Below are positions 15,748 to 25,071 of a stretch of DNA of 64,000 bases, piece after piece. A program made the position numbers and the translations under genes. Source of the DNA: Gemmobacter denitrificans (lineage in GTDB: Bacteria; Pseudomonadota; Alphaproteobacteria; Rhodobacterales; Rhodobacteraceae); contig NZ_JBALHR010000003.1 in the NCBI RefSeq assembly GCF_036964905.1, positions 248,001-312,000 on the forward strand, in the 5' to 3' direction. The notes below the pieces were generated by a model, which saw only the letters and a program-made list of their open reading frames with translations, was not told the DNA's origin and did no database searches. Numbering within the stretch: position 1 is the first letter of the stretch; each line of letters opens with the position of its first letter.

Positions 15748-17898
15748 TCAGCCTTCGGCGGCTTCTTCGCGCTCTTTCTTTTCGGGCGCGATTTCCTCGC
15801 CGGTTTCCTGATCGACCATCTTCATGCCCAGGCGCACCTTGCCGCGATCATCAAAGCCCAGAAGTTTCACCTTCACTTCCTGCCCTTCTTTCAGCAGTTC
15901 GTTCGGGTGGTTCAGCCGCTTGTTGGCGATCTGCGACACATGCACCAGACCATCGCGCTTGCCGAAGAAGTTCACGAAAGCCCCGAAATCGACCAGCTTC
16001 ACCACCTTGCCGGTGTAGATCTGGCCTTCTTCCGGCTCTGCCACGATCGACCAGATCATGTCATAGGCCTTCTTGATCGCCTCGGCCGAGTTCGACGCGA
16101 TCTTGATCACGCCGTCATCATTGATATCGACCTTGGCGCCCGAAACTTCCACGATCTCGCGGATCACCTTGCCGCCTGAACCGATCACTTCGCGGATCTT
16201 GTCGGTCGGGATGCTCAGCGTTTCGATCTTGGGCGCGTATTCGCTGAAGCCCTGCGGGGCCGACAGCGCCTTGTTCATCTCGGACAGGATGTGCATGCGG
16301 CCATCCTTTGCCTGCGCCAGCGCCTGTTCCATGATCTCGGGTGTGATGCCCGCGACCTTGATGTCCATCTGCAGCGAGGTGATGCCGTTCTCGGTGCCCG
16401 CGACCTTGAAGTCCATGTCGCCGAGGTGATCCTCGTCGCCCAGAATGTCGGTCAGCACGGCCCATTTGCCGTCATCTTCCAGGATCAGGCCCATGGCCAC
16501 ACCGGCGACCGGCGCCTTCAGCGGCACGCCCGCATCCATCATCGACAGCGAGCCACCGCAGACGGAAGCCATCGAAGACGACCCGTTCGATTCGGTGATC
16601 TCGGACACGACGCGGATCGTATAGGGGAAATCGGTCGGAGCCGGCAGCACGGCCTGCAGCGCACGCCATGCCAGCTTGCCATGGCCGATTTCGCGGCGAC
16701 CGGGCGAACCCACGCGGCCCACTTCGCCCACCGAATAGGGGGGGAAGTTGTAATGCAGCAGGAAGTTCGAACGGGTATTGCCATTCAGCGCGTCGATGAT
16801 CTGTTCATCTTCGCCCGTGCCCAGCGTGGTCACAACCAGACCCTGGGTTTCGCCACGGGTGAACAGGGCCGAACCATGGGCGCGCGGCAGGATGCCGGTT
16901 TCGCAGACGATCGGGCGCACGGTCTTGGTGTCGCGGCCGTCGATACGGACGCCGTTGGTCACCACGTCGCCGCGCAGGATCGACGATTCCAGCTTCTTGA
17001 TGGCCGAACCCAGGTTGATGTCAGCCTTGTCTTCGTCCGACAGCGCATCCTTGATCGCCGAAACGGCGGCGGAAATCGCGTTGGTGCGATCCTGCTTGTC
17101 GCGGATCGCGAAGGCGGCGCGCATCTGCGCTTCGCCCGCAGCCTTCACCCGGCCATAGAGGTCCGAGATATCGGGCGGCGAGAAGTCGAAGGGTTCCTTG
17201 GCCGACAGTTCCGCAAAGTCGATGATCAGGTCGATCACCGGCTGCATGGCGTCATGGCCGAACTTCACCGCGCCCAGCATTTCGGCTTCGGTCAGTTCAT
17301 AGGCTTCGGATTCCACCATCATCACGGCGGTCTTGGTGCCGGCGACGACCAGATCCAGACGCTGTTCGGGTTTCGAACGCAGCTGGGTCATGTCATCCAT
17401 GGCCGGGTTCAGCACATAGTTGCCATCGGCAAAGCCGACACGCGCCGCACCGATCGGGCCCATGAACGGCACGCCCGAAATGGTCAGCGCGGCCGAGGCG
17501 GCGATCATCGCAACGATATCGGGGTCATTCACCAGATCGCAGGACAGAACGGTGGCCATGACCAGCACTTCGTTCTTGAAGCCTTCCACGAACAGCGGGC
17601 GGCAGGGACGGTCGATCAGGCGGGAAACCAGTGTTTCCTTTTCCGACGGACGCGCCTCGCGCTTGAAGAAACCGCCCGGAATCTTTCCGGCGGCATAGTA
17701 TTTTTCCTGGTAATGCACGGTCAGCGGGAAGAAGTCCTGACCCGGCTTCGCCTGCTTGGCGAAGGTCACGTTGGCCATGACGCTGGTTTCGCCCAGCGTG
17801 GCAATAACCGAGCCATCCGCCTGACGCGCAACCTTGCCGGTTTCCAGAGTCAGCGTTTCACCGCCCCACTGGATCGACTTTTTCGTGATATGGAACAT
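15748..17898 (-). CDS. pnp: Polyribonucleotide nucleotidyltransferase (PNPase)
   Basis: A protein of 716 residues, full length. Two RNase PH-like domains are separated by an all-helical linker, followed by KH (IPTDKIREVIGSGGKVIREI) and S1 (GQIYTGKVVKLVDFGAFVNF) RNA-binding domains. The catalytic region has FTRGETQGLVVTTLGT and MDFKVAGTENGITSLQMDIK. The enzyme degrades mRNA 3' to 5' using phosphate and is part of the degradosome. The start ATG is preceded by GAGGATGATAG. It lies downstream of rpsO on the same strand as usual, but with an extra gene between. Confidence 0.97.
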   Translation of the reverse strand: MFHITKKSIQWGGETLTLETGKVARQADGSVIATLGETSVMANVTFAKQAKPGQDFFPLTVHYQEKYYAAGKIPGGFFKREARPSEKETLVSRLIDRPCRPLFVEGFKNEVLVMATVLSCDLVNDPDIVAMIAASAALTISGVPFMGPIGAARVGFADGNYVLNPAMDDMTQLRSKPEQRLDLVVAGTKTAVMMVESEAYELTEAEMLGAVKFGHDAMQPVIDLIIDFAELSAKEPFDFSPPDISDLYGRVKAAGEAQMRAAFAIRDKQDRTNAISAAVSAIKDALSDEDKADINLGSAIKKLESSILRGDVVTNGVRIDGRDTKTVRPIVCETGILPRAHGSALFTRGETQGLVVTTLGTGEDEQIIDALNGNTRSNFLLHYNFPPYSVGEVGRVGSPGRREIGHGKLAWRALQAVLPAPTDFPYTIRVVSEITESNGSSSMASVCGGSLSMMDAGVPLKAPVAGVAMGLILEDDGKWAVLTDILGDEDHLGDMDFKVAGTENGITSLQMDIKVAGITPEIMEQALAQAKDGRMHILSEMNKALSAPQGFSEYAPKIETLSIPTDKIREVIGSGGKVIREIVEVSGAKVDINDDGVIKIASNSAEAIKKAYDMIWSIVAEPEEGQIYTGKVVKLVDFGAFVNFFGKRDGLVHVSQIANKRLNHPNELLKEGQEVKVKLLGFDDRGKVRLGMKMVDQETGEEIAPEKKEREEAAEG

Positions 17899-18121
17899 CT
17901 ATCATCCTCATGGGAGCCTGCACGGGCCCATCCCGTGTCTCCCGTTAAATGGCGGCCCCATTGCCGCCCGCCCCCCATCCTTGTGCATGCGGCCGGGGGC
18001 TGGCCTCACGTCTCAGATGGCGGGGCCATACAGGAAAACAGCGGGTTTGGGAAGGGGGACGGACAGCACACCATCCCGATGACACAGCAGATTCCAGCTT
18101 GTCGCGTAAAGGGCGAGCGTT

Positions 18122-18850
18122 TCATTCGCCCGGCTGAACCCGTTTCATTCCGGGCCGTGGCGGCAGACCCCAGGCCTTGCGGGCCGTCACCAGACGCAGA
18201 TCATCGGGGTCCATGCCAAGGCTGAGGATCGTGCGGCGGTCATAGCGGGCACGGGCCGCTTCGGCGTCGGGGGCCGTGCCAAACAGCCAGTCGATCCAGC
18301 CCGCGCCAGCGCTGACGTGAAAGGTCGTATGGTGATCCTGATAATGATGGGCCAGATGGTCGCGGGTGATTTTCTGCCCGAACCAGCCTTTGCTGACATT
18401 CAGATGTGCCAGAGTGTGGCAGTATTCGTAAAAGGCAAAGGCCGAAACCGAACCAAGGAACAGCGCCACAAATGACCCAAGGGCCGCAGCGCCCAGCCCC
18501 AGCACCGGCCAGAGCAGCAGCGTGTGCAGCGCGACCGAGATCAGACCAAAGCGCAGAGCATACCAGTTGTCACCGCCGGTAAAGAATTCCGGGTCAGCCG
18601 GAAATTCGTGATGGCCGATGTGGCTGCGATACAAGTCGTTGAACAATCCCTGTTCGGTCGGTGGTTTGCGATGCAGCAGGAAGCGGTGCATGACATATTC
18701 GACAAACAACTGCAGCACGATGCCATAGGCCAGCGCCAGCAGGAACCACGGCGTCCACCAGACAACCATGGCCACCAAAGCCGCAAGCCACAAGGGGAAC
18801 AGCCTCTGCAGGCTGCCCATATTCATCAGAACGCGCAGGGTCGGGATCAT
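18122..18850 (-). CDS. Fatty acid hydroxylase / sterol desaturase family protein
   Basis: A protein of 242 residues when started at the ATG at 18850, which has GGAG seven bases upstream; a GTG five codons earlier is the alternative. Membrane helices alternate with the di-iron histidine clusters of the family: EYVMHRFLLHR, HIGHHEF, CHTLAHL and HLAHHYQDHH. Such enzymes hydroxylate fatty acyl chains, sterols or carotenoids using oxygen; the substrate here is unknown. It is inserted between rpsO and pnp on the same strand, with 223 bases to pnp. That spacer shows no gene and probably holds the pnp leader. Confidence 0.85.
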   Translation of the reverse strand: MIPTLRVLMNMGSLQRLFPLWLAALVAMVVWWTPWFLLALAYGIVLQLFVEYVMHRFLLHRKPPTEQGLFNDLYRSHIGHHEFPADPEFFTGGDNWYALRFGLISVALHTLLLWPVLGLGAAALGSFVALFLGSVSAFAFYEYCHTLAHLNVSKGWFGQKITRDHLAHHYQDHHTTFHVSAGAGWIDWLFGTAPDAEAARARYDRRTILSLGMDPDDLRLVTARKAWGLPPRPGMKRVQPGE

Positions 18851-18951
18851 CGGGTGTCTCCGCACATGTCCATCCAGAATGGACGGGTGCAGCCATCCCG
18901 CAAGTGAAACGTGGCGTCAGCTTCATCAAGGCCCGCAGCAGGCCAAAGCAA

Positions 18952-18978
18952 AACGCCCGCAGCTGGGCTGCGGGCGTT
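18952..18978 (-). terminator. Intrinsic terminator of rpsO
   Basis: A perfect 12-base stem (18952-18963 with 18967-18978) with a TGG loop, followed on the minus strand by TTTGCTTTGG. It begins 24 bases after the rpsO stop, so the hydroxylase gene likely has its own promoter. Confidence 0.8.
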
Positions 18979-19002
18979 GCAGGAATTCGGCGTCGTGCCG
19001 GA

Positions 19003-19272
19003 TCAGCGGCGCAGGCTCAGGCGCGAAATCAGGGTCGCATAGCGCCCCTCGTCCTTGGCCTTCAGATAGTCCAGCAGCTTGCGGCGCTGAGCCACCAGCA
19101 TCAGCAGACCGCGACGCGAGTGGTTGTCTTTCTTGTGGGTCTTGAAATGTTCGGTCAGCGTCGCGATGCGCGACGACAGGATGGCAACCTGAACTTCGGG
19201 CGAACCGGTGTCGCCTTCCTTGGTTGCATATTCCTTGATCAGACGGGCTTTTTCTTCCACGGTGATCGACAT
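19003..19272 (-). CDS. rpsO: 30S ribosomal protein S15
   Basis: A protein of 89 residues, exactly the family length. MSITVEEKARLIKEYATKEG, GSPEVQVAILSSRI, HSRRGLLMLVAQRRKLLDYL and YATLISRLSLRR at the C-terminus are S15 hallmarks. S15 binds 16S rRNA early in small-subunit assembly and in many bacteria represses its own translation. AAAAGGAGATCCCG precedes the ATG at 19272. Longer upstream starts are not supported. Confidence 0.97.
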   Translation of the reverse strand: MSITVEEKARLIKEYATKEGDTGSPEVQVAILSSRIATLTEHFKTHKKDNHSRRGLLMLVAQRRKLLDYLKAKDEGRYATLISRLSLRR

Positions 19273-19583
19273 CGGGATCTCCTTTTCAGGGTTGGCGTGA
19301 CGGCGCAAGCCGGGATGTCGTCCAGCAGGGCCCTTGATATCCTGCCCACGAGTCGGTGCAGGGATGGCGGCGTATACGGCAGCTTCACGACGAATGGAAG
19401 AAGGAATATGCTTGCCACCTTGCGCGGAGATTGGTTCAAATGCCATTCAATCTTCGCGATGCCATGGTGCTGCTGCCGTTTTTGTGCCATGATCCGCAGG
19501 GAAAAACGTCTTCTGTTCCATGAGGTTGGCGGAAAAATGGTTAACGCGGCCCTCGGTGGGGAAGATGATGGTGGAGTGTTGCG
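19273..19583. other. 311-base intergenic region between divergent rpsO and the RTX gene
   Basis: It contains no gene I can support. It must hold the rpsO leader and promoter on the minus strand and the promoter for the RTX gene on the plus strand. GGTGGAG before 19584 is the RTX ribosome site. I see no clear operator or riboswitch. Confidence 0.5.
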
Positions 19584-20687
19584 ATGCTGGGACTGATCGG
19601 ATTGCTGGGTGCGCTGAGCGCAGGTTTGATGCTGGACGCTATGATGTCAGGATCGTCGCGCGATGGCGAGACTTCGGAAGGCGAGGATGACGCCCCGGAG
19701 GCGGAAGAAGACACCGAACAGGCACCGACCGGCGATTTGCTGGATGATCCGGATGACGCTGCGCAGGATGATGGAACCGCCGAACCCGAGCCTGCCGCTA
19801 CGATAGCGCCGCAAAAGGGCGGGGCTTCTGCGGACCAGGGTGGCGCTTCAACAGCGCGCCCGGCCACGTCTGAGGCAGAGCCGGCACCTGATCCGATCCG
19901 GGGAACAAACGGACGTGACGTGTTGCAGGGCGGAAATGGCAACGATTTGTTCTATGGGCTTGGTGGCCTGGACCAAATTTTTGGCCGTGATGGCAATGAC
20001 ACAGCCTATGGCGGGCGCGGTGTTGACTATATCTATGGCGGTGAGGGGGCGGACGCTTTGCATGGCGGTAGCTCTGACGATGACCTGCAGGGCGAAGACG
20101 GTCGTGATTCGCTGTATGGCGACGGAGGTCATGATCTCTTGGCGGGGCAAGGCGGCAATGACAGCCTGTTTGGGGCGGCTGGGAACGATACTTTGCTGGG
20201 TGGCCAGTTCCGTGATCGCCTGTTCGGGGGGAGTGGAGACGACGAAATCGACGGTGGCACGGGCAATGACACCATGAGGGGTGGGGACGGCACCGATAAC
20301 CTGTTCGGCAATGACGGCAGGGACCTTCTGCTCGGCCATGTTGACGGCGAAGACGATGATGATGTCGACTTCCTCAACGGTGGGAATGGCAACGATACCA
20401 TAGTGGTCGGTGCCCGTGATTTTGTTGACGGTGGCGAAGGTTCCGATCTGTTCCAATTGGGCGACTGGCTTGAAGAAGGCGATGCCGCCCGGATCATGGA
20501 TTACAACCCCGATCAGGACCGGATCGAGGTTGTCTATGACCCGGAAAACCATCCTGATCCGGTTCTGACAGTGAACCGGATTGAAGGCAGCAATGACGTG
20601 GAACTGCTGCTGGATGGCATGCCGCTGGCGATGGTGCAGGACGCCGCCGATCTGTCGGTCGAGGATATCAGGCTGGTCGCCGCTTGA
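19584..20687 (+). CDS. RTX-repeat calcium-binding protein (probable type I secreted)
   Basis: A protein of 367 residues. A short hydrophobic N-terminus (MLGLIGLLGALSAGLMLDAM) is followed by an acidic, Glu/Asp-rich linker (residues about 25-105). From about 105 to 295 there are many hemolysin-type nonapeptides of GGxGxDxLx form (GGNGNDLFYG, GGEGADALHG, GGTGNDTMRG, GGNGNDTIVV), which fold as a calcium-binding beta-roll. The C-terminal 70 residues (FQLGDWLEEGDAARIMDYNP onward) resemble the capping and secretion end found on type I substrates. No catalytic domain is visible and no TolC/HlyBD genes are adjacent. It might be an adhesin or surface-layer component. Confidence 0.85.
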   Translation: MLGLIGLLGALSAGLMLDAMMSGSSRDGETSEGEDDAPEAEEDTEQAPTGDLLDDPDDAAQDDGTAEPEPAATIAPQKGGASADQGGASTARPATSEAEPAPDPIRGTNGRDVLQGGNGNDLFYGLGGLDQIFGRDGNDTAYGGRGVDYIYGGEGADALHGGSSDDDLQGEDGRDSLYGDGGHDLLAGQGGNDSLFGAAGNDTLLGGQFRDRLFGGSGDDEIDGGTGNDTMRGGDGTDNLFGNDGRDLLLGHVDGEDDDDVDFLNGGNGNDTIVVGARDFVDGGEGSDLFQLGDWLEEGDAARIMDYNPDQDRIEVVYDPENHPDPVLTVNRIEGSNDVELLLDGMPLAMVQDAADLSVEDIRLVAA

Positions 20688-20698
20688 GGCAGCGCATT

Positions 20699-20719
20699 CC
20701 CGGGGCGATCAGCCCCGGG
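20699..20719. terminator. Hairpin between convergent RTX and fadJ-like genes
   Basis: CCCGGGGC-gatca-GCCCCGGG is a perfect eight-base stem in the narrow convergent gap and overlaps the last codons of the minus-strand gene. It lacks a clear T run and could act weakly in both directions. Confidence 0.5.
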
Positions 20720-22646
20720 TTCCGCTGGCAAACATCGGACCTCCGCGCCAGCGCGGAAAGCCGTAACCGTGAATTTTCACCAGATCGATATCGGCGGCAT
20801 TTCGGGCAATACCGTCGGCCAGAATCGCCTGACCCTCGGCAGCCATCTCGGCCACGAGATACGCCGCTATGTCCGTAGGAGCGGCAGTCGGCATGATCCG
20901 ATCTGCCAGCAGCTTTGCCACTGCATCTGACGGTCGCGGAGTGCGGTCGCCCGGCGCATAATCATACCAGCCAGCACCGGTTTTCTGCCCCTTGCGCCCC
21001 GCGCGCACCAGCAGATCACCCAGCGTTTCCGGCACATCTTGCCCAGACGCCCTTGCAGCCTCGCGCTGGAGGAAGGCGATATCAAGCCCGCCCAGATCCT
21101 GCGCCTCGAACGGTCCCATGGCAAAGCCATAGCTGCGCATGGCGGCATCGATTTTGGCAATGGTCACGCCCTTCCGCAGCAGGGACTCAGCCGCCATCCG
21201 ATAGCGCTTCAGGATGCGATTCCCGATGAAGCCTTCGCAAATACCGGCCTGAACCGGGATCTTGCCAAGCGCGCGGCCCAAGGCAAACCCTGTGGCCAGA
21301 ACTTCGGGCGCAGTCTCGGGAACCGGCACGATTTCCAGAAGCTTCATCACATTGGCCGGGCTGAAGAAATGCAGCCCGATGAACCGCGCGGGATTGGGCA
21401 GGCCTTCGGCAATCCGGCGGGGGTCCAGATAGCTGGTATTTGTGGCCAGCACTGCATCGCTTCGGCAGAAGCGGCCAAGCGCATCGAACACGGCGTGTTT
21501 GACCGACAGGTCTTCGAACACCGCTTCGATCACCAGATCGGTGTCTGACAGGGCGGCATAATCGGTGCTGGGGGTGATGCCTGCCATGCGGGCCTCGGCC
21601 TGATCGGCGGTCAGCCGTCCGCGTTTTACGGCCGCGTCGAAAATGCTGCGCAGATTGGCAACCCCACGGGCAAGTGCCTCGGCATCGCGTTCGATCAGCA
21701 CGACCGGCAGGTCCGCATCGCGCAGCGCAGCAGCAATGCCCGCGCCCATCGTGCCGCCACCGATCACGCCCGTATGGCGCAGTGGCAGGGGAGGCACCCC
21801 GGCCAGATGGGCCGGGCGCGGGGCGGCGCGTTCGGCAAAGAAGACATGGCGCAGCGCCGCCGCCTGTTCCGATCCGCGCAGATCAAGGAATGTGGCGCGT
21901 TCAAAAGCCAAGGCTTCGGCAAAGGGTGCCTCGGTTGCCTTGCGCAAACAGTCCAGCGCGCGCAATGGCGCGGCTTCGCCCTTGGCGCGGCGGGCGATTG
22001 CTGTTTGCTGTTCCGCCCAGAATTCCGGGGCAGGGGCCGCAACCGGGCGTTCGGATATGGGCAGTGGCAAAGGCTGCTCCAGCGCGGTCAGCGTAAAATC
22101 CAGCGCACCTTGCAGCAAATCGCCGGTCACCACGGCATCCAGAAGGCCCATTGACTGTGCCTTGGCTGCGCCCAGCGGTTTGCCCGTGGTCACCAGTTCG
22201 ACCGCTGCGGCAACGCCCGCAAGGCGCGGGGTGCGCACCGTGCCCGAGGCCCCCGGAACGATACCCAGCCCCACCTCGGGCAGACCGACCGACGCCGTAT
22301 CCAACGCCGCGCGGAAGCGGCAACCCATAGCCACTTCGAACCCGCCGCCAAGCGCCGAGCCATGGATGGCCGCCACCCAGGGCTTGGCCGCCGCCTCGAT
22401 CCGGTTGACCAGATCAGGTAGGTGCGGCTCCATCGGCGGTTTGCCGAATTCGCTGACATCGGCCCCGGCGATGAAGGTTCGCCCGGCACAGATCAAGACG
22501 ACCGCGCGGATATCCGGGTCGGCATCGCAGGTGGCGACTGCATCCCACAGCCCTTGGCGCAGGGCTTGCGACAGCGCGTTCACCGGCGGATTGTTCACGG
22601 TGACAATGGCGATGGCGCCTTGGCGCGACAGGGTGGTGACGGTCAT
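20709..22646 (-). CDS. Bifunctional enoyl-CoA hydratase / 3-hydroxyacyl-CoA dehydrogenase
   Basis: A protein of 645 residues with FadJ/FadB architecture. The N-terminal crotonase domain has GRTFIAGADVSEF, ALGGGFEVAMGC and GLPEVGLGIVPGASGT (both catalytic Glu present). The Rossmann dehydrogenase follows (GVIGGGTMGAGIAAAL near residue 290, HFFSPANVMKLLEIV with the catalytic His) with two C-terminal 3HCDH domains (GFIGNRILKRYR). It hydrates enoyl-CoA and oxidises the 3-hydroxyacyl-CoA. As the last gene of the paaN-liv operon, one base after livF, it may serve the lower phenylacetate pathway (3-hydroxyadipyl-CoA step) as well as beta-oxidation. Confidence 0.92.
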   Translation of the reverse strand: MTVTTLSRQGAIAIVTVNNPPVNALSQALRQGLWDAVATCDADPDIRAVVLICAGRTFIAGADVSEFGKPPMEPHLPDLVNRIEAAAKPWVAAIHGSALGGGFEVAMGCRFRAALDTASVGLPEVGLGIVPGASGTVRTPRLAGVAAAVELVTTGKPLGAAKAQSMGLLDAVVTGDLLQGALDFTLTALEQPLPLPISERPVAAPAPEFWAEQQTAIARRAKGEAAPLRALDCLRKATEAPFAEALAFERATFLDLRGSEQAAALRHVFFAERAAPRPAHLAGVPPLPLRHTGVIGGGTMGAGIAAALRDADLPVVLIERDAEALARGVANLRSIFDAAVKRGRLTADQAEARMAGITPSTDYAALSDTDLVIEAVFEDLSVKHAVFDALGRFCRSDAVLATNTSYLDPRRIAEGLPNPARFIGLHFFSPANVMKLLEIVPVPETAPEVLATGFALGRALGKIPVQAGICEGFIGNRILKRYRMAAESLLRKGVTIAKIDAAMRSYGFAMGPFEAQDLGGLDIAFLQREAARASGQDVPETLGDLLVRAGRKGQKTGAGWYDYAPGDRTPRPSDAVAKLLADRIMPTAAPTDIAAYLVAEMAAEGQAILADGIARNAADIDLVKIHGYGFPRWRGGPMFASGTRG

Positions 22647-22647
22647 T

Positions 22648-23349
22648 TCAGATCCCCAGATAGGCTTCGCGGATGCGCGGATCGGCGATCAGATCTTCCG
22701 CCGCGCCAGACATGCTGATGCGACCGGTTTCCATCACATAGCCACGATCCGCAATCTTCAACGCGCCAAAGGCGTTCTGTTCCACAAGAAGGACGGTGAC
22801 ATTCAGCGCCTTAAGGCCCTTCACCACCTCGAAAATCTGCGAAACGATGATGGGGGCCAATCCCATGGAGGGTTCGTCGAGCAAAAGACAGGACGGCCGC
22901 CCCATCAGCGCGCGGGCCATCGCCAGCATCTGCTGTTGCCCGCCCGAAAGGCCGCCTGCCGCCAGATTGCGCTTTTCCTTCAGGATCGGGAACATCTGGA
23001 AGGCATCTTCCATGTCACGATCCACCCGGTCATCGCTGAACAGAAAGGCGCCAAGGCGCAGGTTTTCCTCGACTGTCAGATTGGTGAAGATCTGCCGCCC
23101 TTCTGGCGATTGTGCCAACCCGCGCTTTACCCGCTTGTAAGCGGGCACCTGTGTCAGCATTTCGCCCCGGAAGGTGATGCTGCCGCCCGATACTGGCTGC
23201 ACCCCTGACAGGCAGCGCAGCAGCGTGGTCTTGCCCGCGCCGTTTGCGCCGACGACGGTGACAATCTCGCCGCTATCGACATGCAGGTCGATGCCATGCA
23301 GCACCTCGATCCGGCCATAGCGGGACCGCAGCCCCTCAATGCTGAGCAT
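22648..23349 (-). CDS. livF: Branched-chain amino acid-type ABC transporter ATPase, LivF
   Basis: A protein of 233 residues starting at the ATG at 23349 (MLSIEGLRSRYG) behind GGAGG; the longer frame overlaps livG too far. Walker A is GANGAGKTTLL, signature LSGGQQQ, Walker B CLLLDEPSMGLAP. It energises import of hydrophobic amino acids or related carboxylates together with LivG and the LivHM permease. It overlaps the end of livG by 14 bases. Its place in a phenylacetate operon suggests an aromatic acid substrate. Confidence 0.93.
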   Translation of the reverse strand: MLSIEGLRSRYGRIEVLHGIDLHVDSGEIVTVVGANGAGKTTLLRCLSGVQPVSGGSITFRGEMLTQVPAYKRVKRGLAQSPEGRQIFTNLTVEENLRLGAFLFSDDRVDRDMEDAFQMFPILKEKRNLAAGGLSGGQQQMLAMARALMGRPSCLLLDEPSMGLAPIIVSQIFEVVKGLKALNVTVLLVEQNAFGALKIADRGYVMETGRISMSGAAEDLIADPRIREAYLGI

Positions 23350-24115
23350 GATCTGCCTCCGTTCCCAGATAGGCCGCGATGACGGCGGGGTTGCGGCTGA
23401 CAGTGGCGGGATCGCCTTCGGCGATCTTTTCGCCATGGTCCAGCACGACGATATGATTGGAAATTCGCATGACCATCTTCATGTCATGTTCGACCAGCAG
23501 GATCGCCACGCCAGAAGCGGCAACTTCGGCAATCAGATGATCGATTTCTTCGGTTTCGACGGCATTGCAGCCGGCGGCGGGTTCATCCAGCAGCAGAACC
23601 CTGGGGTTCAGCGCCAGCGCCCTGGCAATCTCCAGCCGTTTGAGACTGCCATAGGACAGGCTGCCCGCCTCGCGTTCGGCCGCGCGCTCCAGTCCGACCC
23701 GGGCCAACAGGGCACGCGCACCGACCTCGGCCTTGCGCGCGCGCGCCCTTGACGATGGCAGGCCCAGAAGATCGGCCAGCACCGGGCCGCGCTCTTGCAG
23801 ATGGAACCCTGCGATGGCGTTTTCCAGCACGGTCATCGTCTGGAAAATCTGCAGGTTCTGGAAGGTCCGGCTCATGCCGCGACGGGCCAGAAGATGCGGG
23901 GAAAGCCCGGTCACATCGTCGCCCAAAAGCCGCACGGTGCCGCTTCCGGGCATGTAAACCCCGGAAATCATGTTGAACAGCGTGGTCTTGCCCGCGCCAT
24001 TCGGCCCGATCACCGACGTGATCTCGCCCGGCTTTACGGCAAAGCTGACATCGTTCACGGCTTTCAGCCCGCCAAAGCTGATCCCCAGCCCTTCGATGGA
24101 CAGAAGTTCGGTCAT
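23336..24115 (-). CDS. livG: Branched-chain amino acid-type ABC transporter ATPase, LivG
   Basis: A protein of 259 residues with Walker A GPNGAGKTTLFNMISG, signature LSYGSLKRLEIA and Walker B VLLLDEPAAGCNAVE, and the LivG-type C-terminus (GEKIAEGDPATVSRNPAVIAAYLG). The signature is LSYG rather than LSGG, common in LivG proteins. It overlaps livM by four bases. It is the second ATPase of the importer encoded from 27168 down to 22648. Confidence 0.93.
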   Translation of the reverse strand: MTELLSIEGLGISFGGLKAVNDVSFAVKPGEITSVIGPNGAGKTTLFNMISGVYMPGSGTVRLLGDDVTGLSPHLLARRGMSRTFQNLQIFQTMTVLENAIAGFHLQERGPVLADLLGLPSSRARARKAEVGARALLARVGLERAAEREAGSLSYGSLKRLEIARALALNPRVLLLDEPAAGCNAVETEEIDHLIAEVAASGVAILLVEHDMKMVMRISNHIVVLDHGEKIAEGDPATVSRNPAVIAAYLGTEADHAQH

Positions 24116-25068
24116 TCGCCCGCCCCCCGGAGTTTGCGCAGGATCGACGGCAGCAGCCCTTCGCGCAGGAAGATCATCACCAGAACCATGACAAGGCCCA
24201 GCACCAGTTGTTCATATTCGGCAAAGACAGTCAGCGCCTGCGGCAGAAGCGTCAGGATACCTGCGCCGAAGATCGCGCCCAGAACTGACCCCACTCCGCC
24301 CAGCACCGCCATGGTGACCAGTTCGACCGAATGCATGAAGCCCGCAATATCGGGGGTCACGAACTTGTTCTGCAGCGCCAGCAGCGACCCGGAAACCGAG
24401 GCATAGACAGCCGAGATCACAAAGGCCGACAACTTGGCCCGCGGCACATCGACGCCAACCACCTTGGCCGCGATTTCGGACCCGTGCACCGCGCGCAACG
24501 TGCGCCCTGTGGGGCTGTTGTGCAGGTTCAGCGCCAGCCAGGCCCCGATCAGCAGGGCGATGCCACAGAACGCGTACCAGAACTCGCCGTTGGACAGCGG
24601 CAGCCCCCAGTCCTTCAGCAGGCCACGCAGACCCAGATCGGGCACTTCCATACCATCGGGGCCGCCGGTCAGGTCGCGTTCATTGTTCAGAACCATGGAA
24701 ATCAGAACCCCGAAACCTAGGCTGGCCACGGCCAGGTAATGCCCTTTCAGCCGCAGGATCGGTCGGCCCACCAGCCAGGCCAGAGCGCCCGAAATGGCGG
24801 CGCCCGCGATGGCTGCCAGGGCCGGGTGCAGGCCCAGATGCATCGGCGCCAGCGCGCAGGCATAGGCCCCGATCCCGGCGAAACCGGCATGGCCCAGACT
24901 GACCTGCCCGGCATAACCGATCAGGATGACCAGTCCGGTCACCGCGATGGCATTGACGAAGATCAGCGCCCCGACGCGGTAGTAATAGCCCGAAGGGAAG
25001 AACAGCGGCGACAGGGCGATCAGGATTGCAAGGGTCAGCAATGTGGCGGATTTGGCGGTCAGTTTCAT
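24112..25068 (-). CDS. livM: Branched-chain amino acid-type ABC transporter permease, LivM
   Basis: A protein of 318 residues with about eight to ten membrane helices and the LivM signature GYAGQVSLGHAGFAGIGAYA and LKGHYLAVASLGFG. It forms the inner-membrane channel with LivH. It starts three bases after livH and overlaps livG by four bases, as expected for a single operon. Confidence 0.93.
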   Translation of the reverse strand: MKLTAKSATLLTLAILIALSPLFFPSGYYYRVGALIFVNAIAVTGLVILIGYAGQVSLGHAGFAGIGAYACALAPMHLGLHPALAAIAGAAISGALAWLVGRPILRLKGHYLAVASLGFGVLISMVLNNERDLTGGPDGMEVPDLGLRGLLKDWGLPLSNGEFWYAFCGIALLIGAWLALNLHNSPTGRTLRAVHGSEIAAKVVGVDVPRAKLSAFVISAVYASVSGSLLALQNKFVTPDIAGFMHSVELVTMAVLGGVGSVLGAIFGAGILTLLPQALTVFAEYEQLVLGLVMVLVMIFLREGLLPSILRKLRGAGE

Positions 25069-25071
25069 GGC

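Noticed and set aside
16291..18225. 644-codon plus-strand frame
   Set aside because: Antisense to pnp; composition typical of a shadow frame.
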